From Dimargaris cristalligena (Eukaryota > Kickxellomycota > Dimargaritomycetes > Dimargaritales > Dimargaritaceae), in NCBI GenBank assembly GCA_027576995.1, contig JANBQC010000193.1, forward strand, positions 1 through 44,451: 44,451 bases of DNA, written 5' to 3'. Positions 31,969-41,621 of this stretch are shown here, piece after piece. Under the pieces are notes generated by a model, which saw only the letters and a program-made list of their open reading frames with translations, made no database searches and was not told where the DNA came from. A program made the position numbers and the translations under genes. Numbering within the stretch: position 1 is the first letter of the stretch; every line of letters begins with the position of its first letter.

Positions 31969-33261
31969 TTACAGCCGACCCATCGATGAGTGCGACGGAG
32001 GCGGACCGGTGGTACGTGTCGGCACCAGCACAAACATATCCTGCGGGTCATTATGGTGGAAGGTATCCGTGGCCGGCGAAATCGGCACGACTTGGAGGGC
32101 CACATCCGAACTGTAGTGGGGGTACCCCATCCAGGGCTGCATGGCGGTGGGGTGGTACGTACCCAGCGAGAATGGCGGCGGGTGTTCATTATCATCAGAA
32201 ATACGGTGGAGGTGCAGGTGGTGTTGGGGTTGGTTTGGGTAGTGGTGGTGGGAGGAGAAAGGCGGTGAGTTACTATTGGTGGCCGTAGTGGAGGTAGTTC
32301 CCGCCAGCGACACGATCCGTTTCTTTTCCCCCGCGTCCAAGCCCGTTGAGGACGACTGGGCTTTATACCCCGACGGGTTCAGCGACTGCCGCAGACCGTC
32401 CCGTTGCAGCGCATTATAAAACCGACCCAGGTACGCTTCGCGATGGAACAGACAGCCCCAGATGGCCGGCCCCATAATAAACCAAAAGAAGAGTTGGCAG
32501 GCAATCAGATTGCACACGCCCAGAATCGCCCGACTCGGGATTTTATGGTGCAGCTTACTCAGCACAAACGAAGCGTTGATCCCTACAATCAGGGTGGCAC
32601 CGATACACGCCGGGAGAATCTGGCGGAATTCGTTGAAACTACTCTTAATATTGCGCAGGACGAAACTTTGCACCCAAATGAGTAAAATCAAAAACACGGA
32701 ATAGGAGAAGCACATGTACTTGATGAGACCGTTGTGCTTGCAGCGTTTGAGCGCGACACTGTAGTCGAGGGTGTACTTGCGGGGTAGCGCCACGGCGATG
32801 ATACCCAAGACCATGACGGGGATAGCTACCACGACCACCGGGACGTAGAACTTCCAACCACGGGTACTCCGGCGTTTGTTGAAGACCCAGTTGAGCAGAT
32901 GCAGGCGGTAGTTAATGATAATCAAATGGGTCATGATTCCCAACACATGGCGGAGCCAGAGGCCCCACATGAGACACAGGCCCAGAATACCGTCGCCGGC
33001 CCCGAACAGGCCGTTGACGTGCGAGTCGCCCAGCCACCAGAAGAGGGCCGAGAGAAGGGCGGCCCCCATCACCCCGATGTTCTTGGCTTTGAGGGGAGGG
33101 TAGTTGCGGTTGGCGAGAATGTAGAGGAAAGCCACCAGGTCGATGGCGAAGACAATGCAGCCTAGCGATAAGACCGCGATATCGATGGGTATAGACCGCT
33201 CGGCAAGGGACTCTTCGCCCACGTCGATACTGTCATAATACGGATCCATTGGTCTGGTCAT
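31969..33261 (-). CDS. Seven-transmembrane receptor-like protein (candidate fungal GPCR)
   Basis: An intronless gene of 430 aa; a second Met at residue 5 (33249) is also possible. Seen: seven hydrophobic segments at about 25-49, 62-78, 91-118, 138-160, 181-203, 214-234 and 245-272, with a short extracellular N-terminus and a cytoplasmic tail of about 155 residues rich in Ser, Thr, His and Pro. The first inner loop NRNYPPLKAKN and the fifth-to-sixth loop NIKSSFNEFRQ resemble 7TM proteins of the RGS-associated/class C-like group found in fungi, but no RGS domain is present in this frame. Such receptors act at the plasma membrane through heterotrimeric G proteins; ligand unknown. The tail's Ser/Thr content suits phosphorylation. 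The promoter side carries a CT tract. Alternative: a 7TM transporter-like or lipid-sensing membrane protein. Confidence 0.72.
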   Translation of the reverse strand: MTRPMDPYYDSIDVGEESLAERSIPIDIAVLSLGCIVFAIDLVAFLYILANRNYPPLKAKNIGVMGAALLSALFWWLGDSHVNGLFGAGDGILGLCLMWGLWLRHVLGIMTHLIIINYRLHLLNWVFNKRRSTRGWKFYVPVVVVAIPVMVLGIIAVALPRKYTLDYSVALKRCKHNGLIKYMCFSYSVFLILLIWVQSFVLRNIKSSFNEFRQILPACIGATLIVGINASFVLSKLHHKIPSRAILGVCNLIACQLFFWFIMGPAIWGCLFHREAYLGRFYNALQRDGLRQSLNPSGYKAQSSSTGLDAGEKKRIVSLAGTTSTTATNSNSPPFSSHHHYPNQPQHHLHLHRISDDNEHPPPFSLGTYHPTAMQPWMGYPHYSSDVALQVVPISPATDTFHHNDPQDMFVLVPTRTTGPPPSHSSMGRL

Positions 33262-33409
33262 AGTTTAACGATAAGTATATGGATGCGCCGACGAAAATAT
33301 AAAACGGAAAATAGATAAAAGATACAGGGATCGATGGCTCAATCAATTAAGGAATACAGTTTAAATTTCGACACAGATGACGCTATACCAGAATGATGAT
33401 AATTAACTT

Positions 33410-33453
<44 letters not shown>

Positions 33454-35677
33454 AGTAACGAGAACGAAACAATGTAAACTAGGACAGCTAACGAAACCCA
33501 CAGAAAAACTATAGAGATAAATAATAATACAAAGCGCGAAACCAAAGCTGTAAAATAAATCCTAATCCGGCTTATTTGTCAACCATATCCAGAAAGATTT
33601 CGCCGTGTAAATTATATCGAGATATAGTATGGTCGGGAATAGTGTGGATAAAGGTTAACAAGGAGGTTTTTTAGTTGGCGGATAAATGAGCTAATTGAAC
33701 CAACTGCTGACTTATAATTTAAGTTTATGGGTTAGGAGTGAGCCCTAGCAAAAACATATTTCGACAAAGTGTTTTAGCCCACTGCACTTAAGGGAAACGG
33801 AGATAGATAGATAGATTGTCGGAGAAATGAATAGAGAAAGTAGTGACGATAAGATGAGTTTAATCCACAGAATTGAATGGAGTGGCCAGTGGGCGACCGT
33901 TTGTGTATATATACACCGACCCAGCAAAGGAAGGGCCCTAGCCTTAGAGACCTTGTGCTCATTTGACCCACCTTATGGATGTGTGACCACGGGAGAGGCA
34001 AAGAAGGCGGGCACGAAGGAAGGGAAGGAGAGAGAGGGATTTGTAACCAAACCCTTTGCCCCAACCACGCTGGACCGGCCGCTGCCTCCTTCGTTTCGTT
34101 CTTACCTATTAGACCCCCTGGCAGTCCATTGTAAGCCGACATGATTGTGCTCCCATAAATTTCCTTAGGCGTGGAAGCCCCCGTCCCTCCCCCCCCCCAA
34201 AAAAAAACAACAACCGAAAAGGTAAAACACCATACAATACTGTATATATCCCTTTTAATACAGCAACATTTACAGTGTAAGCAATAACAGTGACGGCTGT
34301 AAAGAGGGGGCCAGCAGAGGCCCAAGGAAGAAGGCGCGGTGGACCCCTCTCTCTCTTCCCTGCTTTGCCTATCATTGGATTAATGAACGGGACGGCTTGG
34401 TGTGGTGAGAGAAAAAGGTCATGGAAAACAAACCAGAACCCATTTACCCTTACACAAGCGGTTTCGTAGGACCCCAAGCCCAGTCGCCACCAACCACTGG
34501 GGTGTACGACGGCAAGGATAGCGTTGGGTAGCAGCCGGCCAGGGCGGAAGAAGGGATAATAGAAGGATGGCTAGAGTAAAGGAGAGGGGGAGGAAGGAAC
34601 CCAAGGAAAATGTTTCAATGAGCTGATCGGAATAACGGTTGAGGTGACCCATTAGCCGATCGAGTCGGCCGTTTCCTGTCGCAGACCGAGTGCTCTAAAA
34701 TAATAGTAACGCGGTGGCGATGTGACGCCTCGGCCATTCGGAATAATCTTACCCCTCCCTGTTTGCTGTTTAGGTTTGGCTATACTATACCGCCCTGCTT
34801 TGGTGGATTGCAAATATACAAATATATATATATATATGTATATATTGAAATCAACTACCATGAACTGGAAATTAAGGAAGGCAGTACAGCGACAACAACA
34901 CCGACTTGAGTTCCGTAGGCCTGGCCGAATTACCCGATTCCTGTAAGGGCAGTGTATTAAAATTTGCCCACGCCCTTCCGAGTCCAGGCGAGGTTAGTGT
35001 GCTTACTTCCTTTCTCTCTCTTCCTTTTCCCCCCTTGCTCTGAATTTAGTGTGGCGGCAATTCACCCTATAGAACGGACTCAAGGTTGCACTAACCCTAA
35101 ACACAATAATGACCACTGTGCTTTGACCTCCCCCCTCCACTTCCTTTATGCCTTTCTACTTCCGGTTTAATGATCACGCTGTTTTACGTATAGGGATATT
35201 CCCAAGCATCTTGCTTCCATATAACGATTCCTGACCCTGTAATTGCATTTACCCTTGTACTGAATTCTGGACCCAACTTCCCTTTTTCGCTGGTTCGTGA
35301 TTGACTATCCCTGAACCGCATGTCGCTATTGTTTCGTTCTCGTCGTTAAACAGTATTAGATTATAGATACACCAGTAATGTGCCATTCAAATAGACGCCG
35401 TAATTATTACCCCATTATTGAGTGAATTCCAGCAGTAGCAGCATCATTACAAAGATCCATTTCCCTATGTCATTGATTTACTGAACCGCACCCGCTCCCG
35501 TACGTTCCATGACCGCTTTACTTCCATAAACAAGCAGTGAATCCAAGAGGTGGGTTTCGGTTATGGTAGGTCAATTCTACTCACTATCATTTTCCACGAT
35601 CTAGCGATGGAAGACAACCTCCCCACCCTTCCCCTTTCTTCCACTTGTCGAAGTCTGGCATTTGAATATCGGATCAG
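33262..35677. other. Promoter of the 7TM gene and gene-poor spacer
   Basis: No gene could be supported. The part next to the 7TM start is CT-rich on its coding strand. The frames at 33774-34477 (minus) are low-complexity and lack motifs. A + strand pyrimidine-rich stretch at about 35000-35035 resembles the CT-rich promoters elsewhere and may precede the exon-like segments that start at 35678. Confidence 0.4.
33418..33450. repeat. GA dinucleotide microsatellite upstream of the 7TM gene
   Basis: About 16 uninterrupted GA units, read as a CT tract on the coding strand of the 7TM gene, about 160 bases before its start. The position is typical of a CT-type fungal promoter element. Confidence 0.88.
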
Positions 35678-36029
35678 GCGGTCTTTTCGAGTAAACGCCA
35701 TTGTGACTTGGCCGAGCAGTTACTTGACTCTCGGGATCGATCTGTTCTCATTGCCGCGAAATACGGATATTTGGAATCCCTTAATGTAAGATACACTAGA
35801 CCCTGGTTTACCCCAATTCAAATGCCGCCTGCTCCCCCCGGTGATAGCCTCAATCAGCTGACTGTGGCGTCAGCCCCTTCCAGCTATAATTCTCTGGTTT
35901 AATTCTTATCACTCCCGCCCAACCCACATGGCCCTTTATATTTAGGCGCTGAGTTTCGTTGACCAGAATAACCCACGATGCGAAGACCACATGCTTCTTA
36001 GGGTCATTTTAATGGCCCGTATTCTTTAG
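35678..36029 (+). other. Candidate spliced exons with faint ankyrin-like character
   Basis: A first segment, 35678-35785, is bounded by an ATCAG acceptor and a GTAAGA donor. It reads in one frame as AVFSSKRHCDLAEQLLDS followed by a helix-like DRSVLIAAKYGYLESLN. A second, 35946-36029, follows a TTTAG acceptor in matching phase and ends in TAG (ALSFVDQNNPRCEDHMLL and nine more residues). The pattern 'DLAxxLL...LIAAKYGYLE' is like an ankyrin repeat's helix pair. No start exon or full repeat was found, so this may be a gene remnant or part of an intron-rich gene. Confidence 0.3.
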
Positions 36030-38527
36030 TACCACTGACAGTCGACCGGTCGATGTTGCCTCTAATTATTACTTTTTTTCACTTTGGGGAAATTCAAAAT
36101 GCTTGATTTTACCCGAGCCGCCGTTAAATACCGACTCATGAGCAGCAGTATCGACAAGAGGAGGAGGAGGCGGCGGTAGTGGGGAGTTATAGCACATGCC
36201 GTGGCGTGTATTACATCAACCATTTTCCTGTATCCACGCCCACCTCATTGGAGAATGGTAGACCTTGCGAAATTGTTATGCGAGTACATCAGCAGGCTCG
36301 TGTTTATACGGACCAGCCATAATCTACCATTTCGACCCATCGGTTGCCCCGGTTAATTGCGGGATTCCCAGACAGAATGTCGAGCACAAGGCACTCAATG
36401 TCTTTTCTTTTCTTTCTCATTTGGTTATCCCTTACATGGGGAAGGTGGTTAAGAATCTAAATGCCTTTCCGATCGTTTTTTAGGAAGCACGGGGTTGTCA
36501 CCCAGTCACTTGGCTACATTGTAGATTTGGTAATGGGCGTGGTATTTCAGCCTCACACTCACACTCACACTCACAGTCATTCACCGGTTACCTCTGACAG
36601 CCATCTAGAATTCGATGAACGGGAAAGGGGGGCGGTAGTGTGAACGGGAGGCTAAACCAAGACAACGGATGTGTTAATACGCGGGCATGGTGGGCGGCGG
36701 CGAAGGAGGGGGAGTGGTGGATGGTATATCTCTTGACCCGCTTTTGTAACACATCAGCTATAGTATGTGGTACTGCCGCGACAGGGACTGAGCCGAGGGG
36801 AAAAGGCATGGTAAGGTAGGAAGGAGGCGACGATGATGGGGTATTTTGAATGGCGACCAATGAACAAGGATTAACTAGGAAAACCCGCCGGGCCGAGGTC
36901 CAATATCCGGACCTATTAAAGCCCAGTCGGTGCTCGAGGCGGAGAGAAGGAGTTCGGTATTGGAGACGGGGGGATACACACGTGGGCCGGAGGTTTAAGG
37001 TTGAATGGTAGGGGGGGAGTCCTAGGTCCAGAATTGGTACCACGCGAATGGGTGATACGGCCCAGCCTAAAGCGGGAATAATAGGGGGATCGTGTGAATG
37101 GGAGGCATTCGTCGGGCCGAGTAATATCAACCCAAGATGTATGAGTAATGTGGAAAAATAAATAGGGGATATTTTAGGGGTACAGTTTGGGAATTAAAGA
37201 CACTCTCTACACTAAGGTAGCGGAGTGGGTGAACCCAAATCAGTGGTCTCTTTTAAAAAGAGGGGAGTACGGCCTCCTAGGTCAGGTAACCCCACGAGGC
37301 TTCAGGGCTTCTAGGCGTGGACGACATTCCATTATTAGGTGTAAGGATTGCTGAATGAGAATACAGGATACGTGAAACAAAGATTGGGTAGGAGGGAGGC
37401 ATTCTCCGACCTGATCACTATTCATATTACCAAATATCATCATCTGAACTCTACCTCCCAAAATCCCAACCAGGGTATATTGTTTTCAAGGTGGAATAGT
37501 CCACTGCTTTACGGATAGCCAGTTCAACAGTGTGGCCAGACTACCCACTCTCACCTGGCCACCAAGTTGGTTTCACATGTAAAGCGGTTTTTGGGAAATT
37601 GGGGTGGAGAGGAGGGGGGGAGAGAAAGAGACACAGGCAAGCTAGTGTAGTCTGGTATATAACCATATATAGGAAATGGTTTGGTAACTTGTGAGTTACT
37701 ATCCCGCCCCTGGGATGTGGGTCACGCATAATCTCGTCCCAACCGAATGGGTCGAATGGGGGCACTACAAGGCCCAGGATGCCTGATTAGGTTGAAGTGG
37801 GACACTATCCGTGGTCGTGAAGTGGCCAGCCTTATCAAGTACGCATTAGGAACACCAAGCGTGCATTATCAGGAGAATCCTGCGGTTCCGCTGCTCAAGT
37901 ACTTGGTGGGTTGTAAGTATGATTGGTTATCCCTATATTTGGTTTAATCTTACCAACAAGGGATGGGCCACTCAAGTCCTCGCATTTCCATAATTTATAT
38001 ATATATATATATATTGATGGTTCAAATGTGATTTTAGAATCAATTGCCATGGCCACAATGTTAATCAAGTAGTTGGAGATCTGTTAATAATCCCAATCCG
38101 GTTTCCACCAATGTATTGCTGAGTATTGATGCATTATCTACCCCCTAGCCACACTCCCCCCTGGATTAATCTATTCGATATTCTCCGAACCTTTGTTTTG
38201 AGAAGTACCCGCAGTACTCTTCATCTGCCTCATTGTTAGGGGACCCCCTGACTTTGATCTTACCAAATATTAATCCCTTTGAAATACAGCAAGTTGCCAT
38301 TTGGTAGCGTATGTTGACACAAAAGGTCCATAATTTATATAGAGCTATAGCTGGTTGGAAATGTAGACAAGACCGAATGGGAATATGACATTAGTTGGGG
38401 CCCAGCTAACGTATATCCAATAGGGCCGTTGGTGAAAAAAAAAAAAGATAAAGGCGGGGCGAGGTTAAAGGGTAGGCCTTTAAGTATTAGGCTAAACAGT
38501 AATTTGGTAATTCTCCTTGCCTAGAAC
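36030..38527. other. Gene-poor region with isolated exon-like segments
   Basis: The best segment is 37791-37912 (+): a GATTAG acceptor, about 40 open codons (including GREVASLIKYALGTPSVHY and PAVPLLKYLVG), then a GTAAGT donor. It too is faintly ankyrin-like but was not joined to partners; the nearest acceptor at about 38036 would produce an immediate stop. Another possible segment around 36250-36303 reads MVDLAKLLCEYISR. A CACACT hexamer repeat is at 36552-36575 and an AT tract at about 37997-38015. Confidence 0.35.
36552..36575. repeat. CACACT tandem repeat
   Basis: Roughly four tandem six-base units of CACACT. It is telomere-unlike and not flanked by a gene. Confidence 0.75.
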
Positions 38528-38803
38528 TCAAACTTGGTAGCTGTTGAATAAGCTCTCGAAAAGACCAACTGGGGTAAACTGGCGGGGCATGGGGGCTGTT
38601 TCCGTGGGCGGCGCAGTGGCAAGGGACAGCGGGGTGGGTAAAGGGGAGAGCCGGGTGCTGGTGGCCGGTACCGGAGCTGGGGTGGTGGTGTTCTTTAGAC
38701 CGGGCTTCTTAGACGAATCGCTCGAAGGGGCCGGACGCTGAGCGTGGCGCGCATGGTTCAGGTCGCGGTGTTGCAGCGACATACTCATACGAACGGCGTC
38801 CAT
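38528..38803 (-). CDS. Small hypothetical protein, 91 aa
   Basis: A short intronless frame on the minus strand. It begins MDAVRMSMSLQHRDLNHA, continues with a basic patch (SSKKPGLKN) and a Thr/Pro/Ala-rich middle, and ends with RQFTPVGLFESLFNSYQV. It is called because its third positions are as GC-rich as those of the well supported intronless genes here, in contrast to its AT-richer surroundings, and because a pyrimidine-rich leader precedes the ATG on its strand. There is no signal peptide or membrane segment. I do not recognise a family. It could instead be the first exon of a longer gene, although no good donor precedes the stop. Confidence 0.45.
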   Translation of the reverse strand: MDAVRMSMSLQHRDLNHARHAQRPAPSSDSSKKPGLKNTTTPAPVPATSTRLSPLPTPLSLATAPPTETAPMPRQFTPVGLFESLFNSYQV

Positions 38804-40142
38804 ATTGGAGGGCTTCGGTGAGTTGGGGCGGGGGGTAGAAGGGTGAGCAGGGGAATGTCGGTCGGGGCTATTGGGGAGATAAGAACCAGAGAAACCCGGA
38901 AATAAAGCGAACTAAGCAGTGTGTAAGGGAGTGAGTGTGGGTAGATTAGGGGATAGGTCATTAGTATTGAGCTAGCGAATTGTTGCCCAAGTGTCTATCG
39001 AAGAGCTTGGCGGGATTTAAGAAATATAGTATAAGGGTTGCACATTTGTCTAACTGTCAATAAAGTAGTTGTATAGTTTTTAAGGAGCAGTGATTAAAAG
39101 GACGACAGGTGAGAGACTATTCACAGGGCGCTATACTATATATTCCCAACACAGGTCTAGAAAGATAAGGGATTGCCTACCAGATAATTGCGGGGATACT
39201 CGGGGAAGTAGGCTTCAAGAACCGGCGGGATTCGACGAATAACGGCAAGGGCCGAGGCAGAGCAAAGAAGGGGCCGGTCGGGAGGGCTGGAGTTGGGGAC
39301 TAATAATAGTAGTACGGGCTTACGAATTTGCTTGTGTATTGGGGGTTAGTATTTTCTTGGGTCCCGGAATAAAGAGAGTGTGAGATAGTGAGAGAAAGAG
39401 GGATAGGCTGACAGAAGGGGAGGGTGCGAATAATAGGAGAGAGACAGAGTGGATTAATCGACGTCGCGACCAATGTGATGAGCAGAGTGCCCAAAGAAGT
39501 AAAAGGCCATGCTACCACGGGGAACTCGGAGAGGCCGGCGGCACAAGCAATGAACAAGGAAGGGATCCGCAAAAACGATACAAGAGGAATGGTAGCAAGT
39601 TGGGGATAGGCCCGGAAGAGGGTAGACGGGGTGAGTTATATAAAAGCGGAAACGAGGGACAAGTAGAAATAGGAGGTAATAAAGAAAGAGAAAGAGGGGA
39701 AGAAAGGCATGGATGCCCACGCTGCTATATCATGTAATAAGTAGGGCGGACCTTACCAGCATATACTCATGGGTGCGTTAGAGAGTAGCATATAGTCAGG
39801 CACCTTCAGCATATGCCAAGAGGGAGGGGGACGAGGGCCTCTTTCACCCCACCCCTTGTCTCTCTATATTCTAGGGTGTAGGGCGGTATTATAAATGCCA
39901 CCTTTAGAAATGGCGGCGGGGGCGACTTCCCACACCCCTGCGTGTTTGATTTCCCGCATTATCTCTGGCCCAGGCCTTCTGAGATTCCCCCTCCCTCCTC
40001 CGCCTGTTCCATACTGTTTATCGCTACGGCCCAGCGGATTTCATCCCGCTTCATTTGCACCGTAACTGCTTATATTATTTGCATTCATTTAAAATCCTGG
40101 TGGTTTATTTCGGTCCTAGGGCTCTATTCCTATATCCATATT
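38804..40142. other. Spacer between the small ORF and the ARG8-type gene
   Basis: No gene could be supported. Frames at 39300-39720 overlap on both strands and are low-complexity. The left end is probably promoter of the small ORF; the right end is probably the 3' UTR of the aminotransferase. Confidence 0.4.
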
Positions 40143-41621
40143 CTAAGCCGACTGGAATTCGGCCACACATTCGGTCAAAATCTCAATACCTTGACGGGCC
40201 TCGTCCACAGTTAGCGTGAGTGCCGGTACCAGCCGCACCGTGTTGCCCCCCGCCGTAATAATCAACAGCCCCTTCTCGCGTGCCATTTTCACCAATGGTG
40301 AGGGGTCCCGGTCGAACTCAATACCGACCATCATACCGATACCCCGGACCGCCTTCACTAGGCCCGCCTTACCCGCTTCACCCTGCAGCAGATGCTGGGT
40401 GGCCAGGTCCTTCAGGCACTGGCCGGTTTGTTCCACCTGGGCCAGGAAACTGGGCTGCCGAATGCGGTTGAACACGTGGTGGCCGACGCGGCAGGCCAAG
40501 GGATTGCCCCCGAACGTCGTGCCGTGGTCCCCGGCCTTAATGACCTCGGCCACCGCGTCGGTAAGCAGGACGGCCCCGATGGGGACTCCGTTGGCGAGCG
40601 GCTTGGCCATCGTGAGGATATCGGGGCGGCAGTCGGCGGGGAAGTGCTGGAAGCCCCATAGCTGGCCGGTGCGTCCGATACCGCACTGAATCTCGTCGAA
40701 AATCAGCAAAGCCCCGACTTCGTCACACCGCTGGCGCAACGCCCGCAGAAATTCGGCCGTGGCCGCGTGGATGCCACCCTCACCCTGGATGGGCTCCACA
40801 ATCACGGCACACGTACTTTCCGTAATGGCGGCGCGGGCCGCGGCCACGTCGTTGAATTCCACGTGGTGGAACCCGGGCACTAACGGCTGGAACGGTTCCT
40901 GGTACTTGGGCGCCGCCGTAGCCGACAGGGCCCCCATGGACCGACCGTGGAAGCCCCGGGAGAAGGAAACCACCTCGTACTTGCCACTGGCGGGGTAGCG
41001 TTCGGGGTGGGCCGCCCGCAACGCATTCCCGTGTTTCTTGGCGAACTTGAGTGCCCCTTCGTTGGCCTCAGTACCGGAATTGGTCAGGAACACTTTGCCC
41101 GGTTGGAATCCCTTGGTCGTGTTATTATGACCAGCACCACCCTCCGTCTTGCGAGCCGCCCGGGCGGCTTCAGTCTCGCAGGTCGTTTCCACCAACAGAG
41201 ACGCCAGCTCACCGGCCCATTCGTTGTGGTACAGATTCGACGTATGGATTAGTTTCTGGCCCTGCTCGCCCAAGAGCTCGGCCACCTGGGGGTCGCCGTG
41301 GCCTAGGGCGGTCACGGCAATACCGGCGGTGAAATCGAGGTATTTACGGCCGTCCGTATCCTGCAACCAGCTGCCTTGGCCCTGACTGAGAATCACTGGG
41401 GGGCGCACATATGTACCTAAAGTGTACTTTTCGAACCGTTCGAGTTTGGCCAGAGTAGCTTGACTGGCGGCAGCATCGCGGTGGTCCTGAGCACGGCCGG
41501 CGGAGGTACTCAGCAGTCGGGCCAACGAACCGAGACTCAGGGTGATGCGAGACAACGGGATCACCGTTGACCCCCGGACGGAAGTGCTGATTAGGCGACG
41601 AGCTATGAACGAGGGGTGCAT
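40143..41621 (-). CDS. ARG8: Mitochondrial acetylornithine aminotransferase
   Basis: An intronless gene of 492 aa. The enzyme (EC 2.6.1.11) moves an amino group from glutamate to N-acetylglutamate semialdehyde, making N-acetylornithine for arginine synthesis in the mitochondrial matrix, with pyridoxal phosphate. Seen: an Arg/Ser-rich, acid-free N-terminus of about 45 residues, typical of a mitochondrial presequence; then class III aminotransferase motifs: DFTAGIAVTALGH (96-108), TNSGTEANEGALKFAKKHGN (180-199), VEPIQGEGG (275-283), and IFDEIQCGIGRTG (307-319) with the cofactor-contacting Asp309. The Schiff-base Lys340 is in TMAKPLANGVPIGA, and HGTTFGGNPLAC follows. The pattern fits acetylornithine rather than ornithine or GABA aminotransferases. 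A short insert (about 149-172, Ala/Arg then Gly/Asn-rich) precedes the cofactor-binding NSGTEAN motif. Codon use is strongly GC3-rich. The start gives the complete presequence. Confidence 0.94.
   Translation of the reverse strand: MHPSFIARRLISTSVRGSTVIPLSRITLSLGSLARLLSTSAGRAQDHRDAAASQATLAKLERFEKYTLGTYVRPPVILSQGQGSWLQDTDGRKYLDFTAGIAVTALGHGDPQVAELLGEQGQKLIHTSNLYHNEWAGELASLLVETTCETEAARAARKTEGGAGHNNTTKGFQPGKVFLTNSGTEANEGALKFAKKHGNALRAAHPERYPASGKYEVVSFSRGFHGRSMGALSATAAPKYQEPFQPLVPGFHHVEFNDVAAARAAITESTCAVIVEPIQGEGGIHAATAEFLRALRQRCDEVGALLIFDEIQCGIGRTGQLWGFQHFPADCRPDILTMAKPLANGVPIGAVLLTDAVAEVIKAGDHGTTFGGNPLACRVGHHVFNRIRQPSFLAQVEQTGQCLKDLATQHLLQGEAGKAGLVKAVRGIGMMVGIEFDRDPSPLVKMAREKGLLIITAGGNTVRLVPALTLTVDEARQGIEILTECVAEFQSA

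Noticed and set aside
37214..37300. tRNA-like A box (TAGCGGAGTGGG)
   Set aside because: It matches an A-box consensus but no B box or cloverleaf follows at a proper distance.
40216..41385. Plus-strand frames antisense to the aminotransferase gene
   Set aside because: Mirror frames of a strongly GC3-biased gene; the minus-strand protein has all class III aminotransferase motifs.
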